Part shown: in pieces, positions 38,219 to 50,334 of the stretch
Layout of the letters: every line of letters begins with the position of its first letter
Position numbering within the stretch: the first letter of the stretch is position 1
Source of the DNA: JAHFPN01 sp963765745
GTDB taxonomy: Bacteria; Pseudomonadota; Alphaproteobacteria; Rhizobiales; Xanthobacteraceae
Direction of reading: 5' to 3'
NCBI GenBank assembly: GCA_963765745.1
Contig: CAVXXM010000003.1
Coordinates: 1,047,533-1,111,532 of the forward strand
DNA: 64,000 bases
Made by a program: the position numbers and the translations under genes
Notes under the pieces: model-generated
Seen by the model: the letters and a program-made list of their open reading frames with translations, nothing else
What the model was told of the DNA's origin: nothing
Database searches by the model: none

Positions 38219-39051
38219 GGCAACAGGCTGAAGAGAAACCGGATCGCGACCACGAGCAGAAAGAGCCCGAAAGCCATTTCGAGCCGGCGCCGCGACCATT
38301 TATGTGCGAGACGCGCGCCGTAGGGCGCCGCGAGAACGCTCACCGGCGCGAACAACAGAAGCCCCAGGAACGAGACGTAGCCGACCGAGAGCGGCGGCAT
38401 CAGCGCTTGGTGCTGCCAGCCGGCGAGCATGTAGCCGATCGTGCCGGGGATCGAAATGAAGATACCGACACCGGACGACGTGGCGACGGCAACGTGGATG
38501 GTCTGGCCATAGAGTGTCAGGAAAATCGTTGAGAAGCCGCCGCCGCCGACGCCCATGAGCGCGGAGATAAGCCCGATGACGAAGCCGGCGCCGATGGTCA
38601 CCGGCGGCTTCGGCAAGTGGTCGGCGATGCGCCAGCTCTCGCGCCCGAACAGAAGCCGCGCGGCCATGGCGACGGTGAATACGATATAGATCGACTTGAA
38701 GACCGCACTCGATGCGACATAGGCGATGAGCGCGCCCACGATCACGCCGAGCACGACCGGGACTGCCCAAAGCCGGAGCACGTCAATGCGCACGGCGCCC
38801 TTGGCGCGATGCGCGATGAAGGAACGAATTGAAGTGGGGACGATAAAGGCGAGCGAGGTGCCGATGCAGAGATGGAAGCTCACCTGGTCAGGCACGTTGA
38901 GCAGGCGGAACACCTCGTAGAGCACCGGCACGATGAGCACCGCGCCGCCGATGCCCAGGAGTCCCGCGAAAAATCCGGCCATGGCGCCGGCGACCAGAAT
39001 CGCGACCGCGAGCAGCGCGAGCTCGCCCGCCGGAACGCCGAAGAAGGTCAT
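38215..39051 (-). CDS. TauE/SafE family sulfite/anion exporter
   Basis: A 278-aa membrane protein with eight predicted helices in two inverted halves. Family motifs: AGFFAGLLGIGGAVLIVPVL in the first half and ALMGVGGGGFSTIFL in the second, with SLAFIVPTSIRSF between. Members export sulfite, sulfoacetate or similar anions, but many are untested. It overlaps dusA by four bases at its start, so it is likely co-translated with it, and converges on the protease gene, also by four bases. Confidence 0.88.
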   Translation of the reverse strand: MTFFGVPAGELALLAVAILVAGAMAGFFAGLLGIGGAVLIVPVLYEVFRLLNVPDQVSFHLCIGTSLAFIVPTSIRSFIAHRAKGAVRIDVLRLWAVPVVLGVIVGALIAYVASSAVFKSIYIVFTVAMAARLLFGRESWRIADHLPKPPVTIGAGFVIGLISALMGVGGGGFSTIFLTLYGQTIHVAVATSSGVGIFISIPGTIGYMLAGWQHQALMPPLSVGYVSFLGLLLFAPVSVLAAPYGARLAHKWSRRRLEMAFGLFLLVVAIRFLFSLLP

Positions 39052-40061
39052 GCGGCGGCGTTCCGCACGATCTCAGTGGGCGCATCGAGAACCTTGGCGA
39101 GCGCTTCGCGCAGCGCCGTGGCATCCGCGCCGGAACGGATCGCTTCAGTGGAGAGATGGCGGCGGAAGGCTCGCGCGCCGGGACGGCCGTTGAACAGGCC
39201 GAGAAGGTGGCGGGTTATGTCGTGGAGCCGCGCGCCGGAAGCGAGCGTGCGCTCGATATAAGGCATCAGCCGCTCGATCGCCTCGCGCGCATTGGCGGCG
39301 GGTGCGGGTTCGCCGAAAATCTCCGGATCGACCGCAAGGAGCAAATCCGGGCGCTCATAAGCGGCGCGACCGAGCATGACGCCGTCCACGTGTTCGAGAT
39401 GCCGCACGGCTTCGGCGATGTTCGCGATGCCGCCATTGATGACGATCGGTACGTTCGGCAGGCGCGCCTTCAGCCGATAGACGCGTCCGTAATCGAGCGG
39501 CGGAACGTCGCGGTTCTCGCGCGGCGAGAGGCCATCGAGCCAAGCCTTGCGCGCGTGCACGATGAGCGCATCGGCGCCGGCGGCGACAACGCGGTCAACG
39601 AAACGGTCGAGCGATTCCTCGGTGTCCTGCTCGTCGATGCCGAGCCGGCACTTGACCGTGACCGGCACGGCGATCGCGGCCTTCATTGCGGCGACGCAAT
39701 CGGCCACGCGCTCGGGCTCGGCCATGAGGCAGGCGCCGAAGCGGCCGCTTTGCACGCGGTCGGACGGGCAGCCGACATTCAAGTTGATTTCGTCGTAGCC
39801 GAGATCGGCGCCGATCCTGGCGGCCTTTGTCACCTCGCGCGGGTCGGCGCCGCCTAGTTGCAGCGCCACCGGATGCTCGAACGGATCGAAGCCCAGCAGC
39901 CGCGCGCGGTCGCCGTGGATCACGGCGCCGGTGGTCAGCATCTCGGTATAGAGCAGCGTCTTCTTGGTGAGCAGCCGATGGAAGTAGCGGCAGTGGCGGT
40001 CGGTCCGCTCCATCATCGGCGCCACGGAGAAGCGCCACGAACTGGCATGCGAAACAGTCAT
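39048..40061 (-). CDS. dusA: tRNA dihydrouridine(20/20a) synthase DusA
   Basis: A 337-aa FMN enzyme that reduces uridines at positions 20/20a of tRNA. Signatures are SVAPMMERTDRHCRYFHRLL, LQLGGADP, EINLNVGCPSDRVQSGRFGA (catalytic Cys in GCPSD) and ALIVHARKAWLDGLSPREN. The latter, with the NGGI phosphate-binding segment and the GVMLGRAAY stretch, separates DusA from DusB/C. The C-terminal helical domain ends with HLLGLFNGRPGARAFRRHLS. Start 40061 gives MTVSHASSW. It precedes the TauE/SafE gene with an ATGA-type overlap. Confidence 0.93.
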   Translation of the reverse strand: MTVSHASSWRFSVAPMMERTDRHCRYFHRLLTKKTLLYTEMLTTGAVIHGDRARLLGFDPFEHPVALQLGGADPREVTKAARIGADLGYDEINLNVGCPSDRVQSGRFGACLMAEPERVADCVAAMKAAIAVPVTVKCRLGIDEQDTEESLDRFVDRVVAAGADALIVHARKAWLDGLSPRENRDVPPLDYGRVYRLKARLPNVPIVINGGIANIAEAVRHLEHVDGVMLGRAAYERPDLLLAVDPEIFGEPAPAANAREAIERLMPYIERTLASGARLHDITRHLLGLFNGRPGARAFRRHLSTEAIRSGADATALREALAKVLDAPTEIVRNAAA

Positions 40062-40132
40062 GCCCCTTCCTGCCAGATCGGGGGACGGGATGCCACCCGC
40101 CCCCGCGCATGGCAGGTCTTACACGGACGGTG

Positions 40133-41120
40133 CTACTGCGAGCCCTCGAGTCCGAGCTTCTTCACCAGCGCGCTCCACTTTTCCTTCTCGGACTTGAGGT
40201 ATTGCTCCGTCACCTCGATCGAAGGCGGATCGATCGGAATCAGACCGAGCAGCGCCATTCTTTGCTGCATGTCCTTGTCGGACATGATCCGTTTCATCTC
40301 CTCGTGCAGCTTGACGACGATTTCGCGCGGCGTCTTGGCCGGCGCGAGCAGCATGTGCCAGGACACGGCTTCGAAATCGGCGGCGCCGGAAGCTTCGGCG
40401 AACGGCAAAACGTCGGGCAGCACCGGAAGCCGCGTCAATGCAGAGACCGCAAGCGCGCGCAACCGGCCGTCCTTGATCAACGGCAACGAGGCGCCCGGCT
40501 TCGGCGAACGCGAGATGAACTTGACCGGTGGAGATATCCACCAGTGATTGAGGCGTGCTGCGATACGGGATGTGATTCATGTCCAGCCCAAATCGCTGCT
40601 TCATGAATTCGATGGACAGGTGCTGCGCCACACCGGGGCCGGGCGAGCTGTATGCAAGCGGCGTTGCGGAAGCCTTGGCGTACTTGATGAGGTCGGGAAC
40701 CGAGCGGATCGGCAGCGCCGGGTTTACGACCAGGATGAAGGGCGACTTCAGATACCAGGAGACCGGCGCGAAGTCCTTTTCCGGATCGTAATTGATCTGC
40801 TTGAACAGCGTTGGATTGATCGACATCGCGGAGCTGGTGGAAATCAAAAGCGTGTGTCCGTCGGGGGGCGCACCCGCTACCGCGACCGCTGCCAGCATCA
40901 GCGACGCGCCCGGCTTGTTCTCGATGATCACCGGCTTGCCGAGACTCTGCGACAGCTTCTCGCCGTACATGCGCGCGATCACGTCCATGCCGGTGCCGGC
41001 CGCCAAGGGCACGACGATCGTGATGGGCCGAGACGGATAGGCCTGGCCGAGCGCCGGCGACACGGCGCCGAGCGCGGTCAAGACGAGCGCTGCGAGCGCC
41101 CAACGTACGAACTGGAACAT
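40133..41120 (-). CDS. tripartite tricarboxylate transporter substrate-binding protein (TctC/Bug, frameshifted)
   Basis: A periplasmic receptor of the TctC/Bug family. The signal peptide ends ALGQA, then comes YPSRPITIVVPLAAGTGMD, VIIENKPGASLMLA (the fold's carboxylate loop) and LISTSSAMSINPTL. Near 40494 the frame breaks: VHLAFAEAG should continue ASLPLIKDGRLRALAVSALT, which lies in another frame; one extra C explains this. The end reads KWSALVKKLGLEG. The start at 41120 follows GGAGGGTAAGGAA. No tctA or tctB gene is nearby, as is common for the many orphan Bug receptors of proteobacteria; the ligand is unknown. Confidence 0.87.
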
Positions 41121-41283
41121 TTCCTTACCCTCCCCGTGACTTCTTGTTCTGAAGCGTGGCATTTGCCGGATTTGAAGAATATTTTTCGGGTAAGCATAGG
41201 TCTGGTCATCTATCCTAACAAGGCACATTGCTTGCGCGGCAGCAGAGCGGCCGCTCCAGGCGGGGAATGCAATCGGTAGCCGG

Positions 41284-42654
41284 ATGCAGGAAACGAAGGA
41301 ACGGGTTGCGCTGGGATCGATTTTCGCCTCTGCCGGGCTGACGCTCGCCAAGGCGGTGGTCGGATTCAGCTCGGGCTCGCTGGCGATCCTATCGGAGGCC
41401 GCGCACTCGCTGATCGACCTTGCGGCGACGGTGATGACCTATATCGCCGTTCGCATCTCCGCCAAACCGGCGGACGAGGAGCACCATTACGGCCACGGGA
41501 AAGTCGAGAGCGTATCCGCGCTGGCGGAGACGGCGCTCCTGTTCCTGCTTTCCGGCGTCGTGATCTGGGAGGCTTTGCAGCGGCTGTTCGGCGCTCATGG
41601 ACACGCGGTCGAGGCCACTGTTGCCGCCTTCGTGGTGATCGCGGTCTCGATCGCCGTCGATTTCTGGCGCGCGCGCCTGCTTTATCGCACCGCCCAGGAA
41701 ACTTCGAGCCAGGCGCTGGAGGCGGACGCGCTGCATTTCGGTTCCGACATGTGGTCGTCGGCCGCGGTATTGCTCGGGCTTGCCGCCGTCGCGCTCGGCT
41801 ATCCCTGGGCCGATGCGGCGGCCGCCATGGTGGTCGCCGTGTTCGTCTGCCTGGCCGGATGGCAGCTCGGCCGGCGGACGATCAACGCGCTCACCGACGC
41901 AGCACCCGCCGGTGTCGCCGAACGGATCAAGGGCATCGCTCAGCGCGTCAAGGGCGTGATCGCGATCGAGTCCGTGCGCGCGCGGCCGGTGGGCGCCACG
42001 CTGTTCATCGATCTGGCGGTGGCGGTGAGCCGAGCGCAGCCGCTCGATCGCGTATCGGCGCTCGCCGGCGAGATCCGGCGCGCGATCCGGGCCGAGATGC
42101 CCGAGGCGGAGATCACGATCACAACCTCGCCCAAGGCGCTCGACGATGAGAGCGTGCTCGAGCGGGTGATGGTGATCGCGCGCAATCGCGGTTGCGCGGT
42201 GCATCATGTGACGGTGCACGAGGTCTCCGGCAAGCTCGCGGTCTCGATCGATCTCGAGGTGGACGGCGCCATGCCGCTCAGCCGCGCGCACGAGATCGCA
42301 AGCGAGCTCGAAGCGGCGATCGCCGGGGAGTTCGATGGCGAGGTCGAAGTCGAGACCCACATCGAGCCGCTGCAATCGGGCGGCGTCGCCGGCCGCGACG
42401 CGGCGGACGGGGTACGTTCCGCCATCACGGCCCTGATGCACGAGCTGGTGCCCGCCGGGAGTCCGCTGCGCGACATCCACGACGTGCGCGTGCGCGAGAC
42501 GCCGCAAGGTCTGGTGGTGAATTTCCATTGCCGCACGGCGCCCGCTTTATCGGTGACCGCCGTGCATGAAGCGGTCGACGCGCTGGAGCGGCATCTGCGC
42601 GAAAAGCGGCCCGACGTACACCGGGTGATCGGCCACGCCGAGCCGGCCGCGTAG
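41284..42654 (+). CDS. cation diffusion facilitator with extended C-terminal region
   Basis: A 456-aa CDF metal/proton antiporter. The six-helix part (residues 1-210) has SEAAHSLIDLAATVM and ADALHFGSDMWSS, whose His and Asp residues are the transport metal sites, and the loop EEHHYGHGKVES. The usual ferredoxin-like cytoplasmic domain (GVIAIESVRARPVGATLFID) is followed by two more segments of about 70 residues with similar alpha/beta character: CAVHHVTVHEVSGKLAVSID and PLRDIHDVRVRETPQGLVVN. Standard CDF proteins are about 300 residues, so this is a long variant with repeated C-terminal domains. Zn, Fe or Mn cannot be told apart here. Confidence 0.88.
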   Translation: MQETKERVALGSIFASAGLTLAKAVVGFSSGSLAILSEAAHSLIDLAATVMTYIAVRISAKPADEEHHYGHGKVESVSALAETALLFLLSGVVIWEALQRLFGAHGHAVEATVAAFVVIAVSIAVDFWRARLLYRTAQETSSQALEADALHFGSDMWSSAAVLLGLAAVALGYPWADAAAAMVVAVFVCLAGWQLGRRTINALTDAAPAGVAERIKGIAQRVKGVIAIESVRARPVGATLFIDLAVAVSRAQPLDRVSALAGEIRRAIRAEMPEAEITITTSPKALDDESVLERVMVIARNRGCAVHHVTVHEVSGKLAVSIDLEVDGAMPLSRAHEIASELEAAIAGEFDGEVEVETHIEPLQSGGVAGRDAADGVRSAITALMHELVPAGSPLRDIHDVRVRETPQGLVVNFHCRTAPALSVTAVHEAVDALERHLREKRPDVHRVIGHAEPAA

Positions 42655-42823
42655 CAGACCTTGCCGCGGCGGGCCCCGGTTGCGGCCTAAAATCTCGGCT
42701 TTTCTTCCATCTTGACTCTAGACAAGCAACTCAAACTTCAATTCTTATGAGACTGATTCGGGGAGATGCGGCACATCGCTCCGGACGATGAAGGCACGGG
42801 GACTTTTTCCGGGGAGGCCTGCG

Positions 42824-45118
<2,295 letters not shown>

Positions 45119-45121
45119 CGC

Positions 45122-48075
45122 CTATTCCGACTCTAAGAGTCGTTTGAAACAGGCGCGCACGCGCTTCTGCGTGTCGATCAGGTGCGCATCGAGCGTGGTG
45201 AAATCCGGCAGGCCCGCCGCGCGGGCGAGCAGCGCGAGCAATCCGGGCCCCGCCTGCTTCGGATCGAACGGCTTCGAGAGGCAGAGCCGCAGAATCTGCC
45301 CAAGATCGGCATAGAGCTGCCAGGCGCCGCGCAAGAGCTCGCTATCGGCGGTGTCGAGCAAGCCCAGCGATTGCGCCTGGGCGAGCACGCGGCCGGTATT
45401 GGGGTCGAGGATTTCCGGCCGACTGGCCGCGTAAACGAGCTGCAGAAATTGCGCGATGAACTCGATATCGGTGAGGCCGCCGGCGGCGTTCTTGAAATCC
45501 CAGCGGTCCCCCTCGCCTTTCTCGGTGGCGATGGCGCGGCGCATTTCCGCCGCGTCGCGACGCACGATCGCGGCATCGCGCTTCATGCGCAGCACGCGCA
45601 CGATCTCCTTCTCGACGCGCGCCTTGAAGCGCGGCTGTAGCCGGACACGACGCGGCCGCGCGTCAGCGCCATATGCTCCCAGGTCCAGGCCTCCTCGCGC
45701 TGGTAGATGCGGAAACTCTCGATCGCGGTCGCGATCGGGCCGGAGCGGCCCGAGGGACGCAGCCGCAGATCGACGTCATAGAGCTTGCCGGCGTTGGTGG
45801 GCGTCGTCAGCGCGCTCACCAGCCGCTTGGTCAGGCGCGCGTAGTAATCGGTCGCATGCAGCGGGCGCGGGCCGTCGGACTCGGGGTGCTTCGGGTCGAA
45901 GTCGTAGAGCAGGAGAAAGTCGAGGTCGGAGCCGGCCGTCATCTCGCGGCCGCCGAGCTTGCCCATGGCGAGCACCGCGCTCTCGCCGCGCTTGATGCGG
46001 CCGTGCTGGGCGGCGAAGCGCTCGCTCACCGCGCGGTGCAGCGTGCGGATCACGACTTCGGCAAGCGCCGTATAGGCTTCGCCGGCGCGGGCCGCCGACA
46101 GCGCGCCGGACAACACGCGGACGCCGATCAGGACCAGATGCTCGCGGCCGAAACGGCGCACGCGGTCGAGCAGCTCTTCCTCGCCGGGCGCGTCCTTGAT
46201 CGCGAGGTCGAGACGCTTGGCGAGAACTTCGGCGCCGGGCGGCTCGCCGAAGAAGGCCGGATCGAGCAGGCCGTCGAGCACCGATGGCGCCGGCGCCACG
46301 ATCTCGGCCAGCCGCGGCGCGGTGCCGAAAATCGTGCCGAGCAGCTGCACCAGATCGGGATGCGTGCGCAGCGCCGCGAGCAGGCGGATACTGCCGGGAA
46401 GTTCGGTGAAGAAACGGTCGGCGGCGAGAAGCGCCGCGTCGGCGTTGCCGGTGCGGGCAAGCGCGTCGAGCATTGCCGGCAAGATCGTCTGCAGATCGGC
46501 CCGCGCGGCTTCGGGCCGGAGCGAGCGATGTTTGGCGGCCAGCCAGCCGCGCACGATGGCGCTCGCCGCGCGCGGGTCTCTGAAGCCCAAGCGGGAAAGG
46601 CTTTCCAGCGTCTCGCGGTCGTCGGCGTCAGCTGGAAAAGCGAGCTTGCCCTCGATGGTGGCGAGCGGCGGCGCGTCCTCGAACAGGCGGCCGTAATGGC
46701 CCTGCACGCGGCCAAGCTGTGCGACGAGCGTCTTGGCGAAGGCCTTGCTGCCGGAAGCGCCGAAAAAGCGGGCGAAGCGCTCTAACGCTTCTGCCTCTGC
46801 GGGGAGCGTATGGGTCTGCTCGTCGGCGACCATCTGCAGGCGGTGTTCGACACGGCGGAGATATTCGTAGGCTGCCGTGAGCTCGTCGCGCGCCTCCTTG
46901 CTGATCCAGCGCTCGGCCGCAAGCGCGTCGAGTGCCTTGAGCGTCTCGGGCGTACACAATGAAGGCGAGCGGCCGCCGGCGATCAATTGCTGGGTCTGCA
47001 CGAAGAATTCGATCTCGCGGATGCCGCCGCGGCCGAGCTTGATGTTGTGGCCGGCGACCGCGATCTGCTCGTGGCCGCGAAAGGCGTGGATCTGCCGCTT
47101 CATCGCGTGCACGTCGGCGATGGCGGCGTGGTCGAGGTAGCGGCGCCAGACGAAGGGCGAAAGCTCCTTGAGGAACGCCTCGCCGGCCGCGAGATCGCCG
47201 GCGCAGGGCCGCGCCTTGATGAAGGCGGCGCGCTCCCAGGTCTGGCCCTCGCGCTCGTAGTAGGCGGCGGCGAAGTCGGTGGCGACCGCGAGCTGGGTCG
47301 AACCCGGATCGGGCCGCAGGCGCAGATCGACGCGGAACACATAGCCGTCGGGCGTGCGCTCCTGCAGCATGCGCACCAGATCGCGCGCCAGGCGGATGAA
47401 GAAGGGCGCGGGGTCGAGGCCGTTCAGCTTGGCGTGCGGGTCGTAGAGCAGGATCAGGTCGATATCGCTCGAATAATTGAGCTCAAAGGCCCCGAACTTG
47501 CCCATGGCGAGCGCGAAGAAGCCGGAGCTTTCGCCGGGCCGCTTCGGGTTTTCTAGCTTGAGCTTTCCGGCACGCTGCGCGGAGAGCAAGAGGAAATCGA
47601 CCGTTGCGCCGACGGCAGCATCGGCAACCGCCGTCAGCGCATGGGTCACTTCCGCAAGCGGCCAGGCGCCACCGATATCGGCGAGCGCGACGAGCAAGGC
47701 AGCCTCGCGCCGCGATTTACGCAGCGTGCGCATGACCGCCGCTTCGCTCTTGGCGGCATGGGCGGCACGGACGCGATGGATGATCCTTGCAAGCTCCTGC
47801 TCGGGAGACCCGGCAAGCAGCGCACGCAAGCCGACCATATCGGCTTGCGCGATTTCCCAAAGGAACGGCGAGCCCTCGGCCAGGCCTTCGAGCACGCGCC
47901 GGGCGCGCGGATATTTCTTGAAGAGTGCGGCAAACTCGCGCTCGCACTTCTTGCCCGTACTCGCGAGCGCATCGTCGAGCTTGGCCGCCACAGCCTTTGG
48001 CGCGAGCGGGTGCGGCGCCTCGGTGAAACGCGCAGCAAGCGGCAAGGTCTTGGATTTCGTCCTGCGGGCGACCAT
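45122..48075 (-). CDS. glnE: glutamine synthetase adenylyltransferase/adenylyl-removing enzyme (frameshifted)
   Basis: GlnE attaches AMP to, and removes it from, glutamine synthetase according to nitrogen status. Two nucleotidyltransferase domains are seen, with acidic motifs NYSSDIDLILLYD (N-terminal, adenylyl-removing) and GSDLDFLLLYDFD (C-terminal, adenylylating), and the regulatory helices between. Near 45640 the sequence RGRVVSGYSRAS goes out of frame; the true continuation LQPRFKARVEKEIVRVLRMK runs to NAAGGLTDIEFIAQFLQL and the stop at 45122. A few bases seem to be missing there. Total length is about 984 residues, normal for the family. The ATG at 48075 is 33 bases after the upstream kinase gene. 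Confidence 0.92.
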
Positions 48076-48108
48076 CCCCTCACCCCTTCCTAGATCGGGA
48101 TGCGGGTG

Positions 48109-49512
48109 TCAAACTGCGCGCGATGCGCCCGCCGGGATCGAAAGCGTCACGCGCAGGCCCGGCGCGTTGTCTTCGAGCTTCAATTCGCCGCCATGCAGCC
48201 GCGCCACCGCGGCCGCCAGCGACATGCCGAGCCCGGCGCCGGGCTGGGTGCGGCTGGCTTCGAGCCGCACGAAACGCTCGAGCACGCGCACACGATCCTG
48301 CTCCGGAATGCCGGGGCCATGATCGGCGACCGCAAAATGGACCGTGCCGCCCTCGCCGCGCGCGCTCACGACGATTTCCGCCGGCTGAACCGGCACCGTG
48401 GGCTTGCCGTATTTGATCGCGTTGTCGATGAGATTGGCGAGCGCCTGGCCGATGAGTTCGCGGCTGCCATGCACCGGCAAGGGTCCCTTGGCCTCCAGTT
48501 TCAGCGCGAGGCCTTGCTGCTCGGCGAGCGGCTCGTAGAGCTCGGCCACGCTTTCGGCGATATCGGCGGCGTCGAAGTCGGTCATGTGCTCGCGCGCCTG
48601 GCCGGCCTCGGCGCGGGCGATCATCAGCAGCGCATCGAAGGTGCGGATCAAGCCGTCGGATTCCTCGATCGTCTTCTCGATCGCGGCGCGATACTCGGCG
48701 TCGCTCTTGGCAGTGCGCAGCGCCTCCTCGGCGCGGTTCTTCAGGCGCGTGAGCGGTGTCTTGAGATCGTGGGCGATGTTGTCGGAGACGTGTTTGAGTC
48801 CGACCATGAGCGCCTCGATGCGCTCGAGCATGGCGTTGAGGCTGCTCGCCAGCCGGTCGAACTCGTCGCCGGAGCCCGCCACCGGCAAACGGCCGGAGAG
48901 GTCGCCGGCCATGATGCGATCGCTGGTCGCCGTCATGCCGTCGATGCGGCGCAGGACGCGGCGCGCGATGAACACGCCGCCGGTCACGCCCATGATCACA
49001 AGCACGAGCACGGCCCAGCGCGCCGGCGCGGCGAGCACTTGGCGGATGAGCTCGCGCTCCTCCAGGTCGCGGCCGACGAGCAGGCGAAACCCGCCGGGCA
49101 GCACGAAGACGCGCGCAAGCGCGAGCGAGTCCTTGGCCTCGGCGCCTTCCTCGCTGCGCCGATAGGTGATCTCGCGCCAGCCGGTGCTCTCGAGCGTTCC
49201 GGTCGGGACATCGGCGACATTTCCGGCGAGCGTCGCGCCGGTGACGGTGGTCACGAGATAAACGCTCGAACCCGGCAGGTTGGCGCGCGCCTCGACCACG
49301 GCGACGAGACGGCGGATACCGCCGATATTGTATTGCTCGTAGAGCCCACGCACTTCGGCGTCGATCGTCTCGGTGATCTGTTCGAGGACGAGTTGCTGCG
49401 TGTAACGGGCCAGATAGACGATCACGCCGCCGGCGAACAGCGCGAACAGGATCATGTAGACGGCGACGATCTTGAACGCCGTCGTGCGTACGAGCCTACC
49501 GAGCGCCGTCAC
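48109..49512 (-). CDS. sensor histidine kinase of an OmpR-type two-component system
   Basis: A 467-aa inner-membrane kinase: helix at about 15-35, periplasmic domain of about 130 residues, second helix near 170-190, then HAMP (RRVLRRIDGMTATSDRIMAG). HisKA shows HVSDNIAHDLKTPLTRLKNR with the phospho-acceptor His, and the ATPase has NLIDNAIKYGKP, VADHGPGIPEQD and GAGLGMSLAAAV. It overlaps its regulator gene by 17 bases. Its place between a Do protease and glnE suggests an envelope-stress or metal sensor, but the signal is unknown. Confidence 0.9.
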   Translation of the reverse strand: MTALGRLVRTTAFKIVAVYMILFALFAGGVIVYLARYTQQLVLEQITETIDAEVRGLYEQYNIGGIRRLVAVVEARANLPGSSVYLVTTVTGATLAGNVADVPTGTLESTGWREITYRRSEEGAEAKDSLALARVFVLPGGFRLLVGRDLEERELIRQVLAAPARWAVLVLVIMGVTGGVFIARRVLRRIDGMTATSDRIMAGDLSGRLPVAGSGDEFDRLASSLNAMLERIEALMVGLKHVSDNIAHDLKTPLTRLKNRAEEALRTAKSDAEYRAAIEKTIEESDGLIRTFDALLMIARAEAGQAREHMTDFDAADIAESVAELYEPLAEQQGLALKLEAKGPLPVHGSRELIGQALANLIDNAIKYGKPTVPVQPAEIVVSARGEGGTVHFAVADHGPGIPEQDRVRVLERFVRLEASRTQPGAGLGMSLAAAVARLHGGELKLEDNAPGLRVTLSIPAGASRAV

Positions 49513-50221
49513 GGATCATGTATCCGGCGCCGCGGACCGTGTGCAGGAGCGCCTTGTCGAAACCCTTGTCGATCTTGGAGCGCAGGCGCGAGACGTGCAC
49601 GTCGATCACGTTGGTTTGCGGATCGAAATGATAGTCCCAGACATTTTCGAGCAACATGGTGCGGGTAACGACCTGCCCGGCGTGGCGCATGAGATATTCG
49701 AGCAAGCGGAACTCGCGCGGTTGCAGCGGGATTTCCTTGCCGGCGCGGGCCACGCTATGGGCGAGGCGGTCGAGCTCGAGATCGGCCACGCGATAGACGG
49801 TATCGGCCGCCTGCGGCGCGCCGCGGCGCGCGAGCGCCTCGATGCGGGCCAAGAGCTCGGAGAACGAATAGGGCTTGGAGAGATAATCGTCGCCGCCAGC
49901 GCGCAGCCCGGTAACGCGGTCGTCGACTTGGCCGAGCGCGGACAGGATCAGGACCGGCGTGGCGCGTCCCTTTTCGCGCAGTTCGGCCACCAGCGAAAGC
50001 CCGTCGCGCTTGGGCAGCATGCGATCCACCACCAGCACGTCGAAATCGCCGTCGAGCGCGAGCGCCAGACCCGTCTCGCCGTCGCCGGCGATCTCGGCCA
50101 CGTGGCCGGCTTCGCGCAACGCCTTCTTCAGGTAGTCGGCGGCTTCGCGGTCGTCCTCGACGACAAGCAGGCGCATGGCGGAATCCGCAACGGGCGACTC
50201 GATGGTCGGAGTTTCGCGCAT
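49496..50221 (-). CDS. OmpR/PhoB-type response regulator
   Basis: A 241-aa regulator. The receiver domain (about residues 16-130) has VVEDDREAADYL, the phospho-acceptor Asp in VLVVDRMLPKRDG and Lys in SKPYSF. The winged-helix effector is at 145-240, with LQPREFRLLEYLMRHAGQVV and NVIDVHVSRLRSKID. The partner kinase gene overlaps its end. It is separated from degP by a strong terminator, so the pair likely has its own promoter in the 56-base gap upstream or is expressed by read-through. A start at the second Met (MRLLVVED) is possible. Confidence 0.92.
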   Translation of the reverse strand: MRETPTIESPVADSAMRLLVVEDDREAADYLKKALREAGHVAEIAGDGETGLALALDGDFDVLVVDRMLPKRDGLSLVAELREKGRATPVLILSALGQVDDRVTGLRAGGDDYLSKPYSFSELLARIEALARRGAPQAADTVYRVADLELDRLAHSVARAGKEIPLQPREFRLLEYLMRHAGQVVTRTMLLENVWDYHFDPQTNVIDVHVSRLRSKIDKGFDKALLHTVRGAGYMIRDGAR

Positions 50222-50244
50222 CTGGGGCCTACAGGCGATGCTCT

Positions 50245-50279
50245 AAAAAGTAGGGCGGGAGGCTTTTGGCCTCCCGCCC
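50245..50279 (-). terminator. Rho-independent terminator between degP and the response regulator
   Basis: Perfect 11-bp stem GGGCGGGAGGC / GCCTCCCGCCC (50253-50263 with 50269-50279), loop TTTTG, and on the minus strand CTACTTTTTAGAG. It lies 56 bases past the degP stop and just upstream of the regulator start. Confidence 0.88.
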
Positions 50280-50334
50280 CGGGTATCAGGCGGTCGGAGG
50301 GGGCGTGGGGGGAATGCCGCCGCCTGCACCCAAC

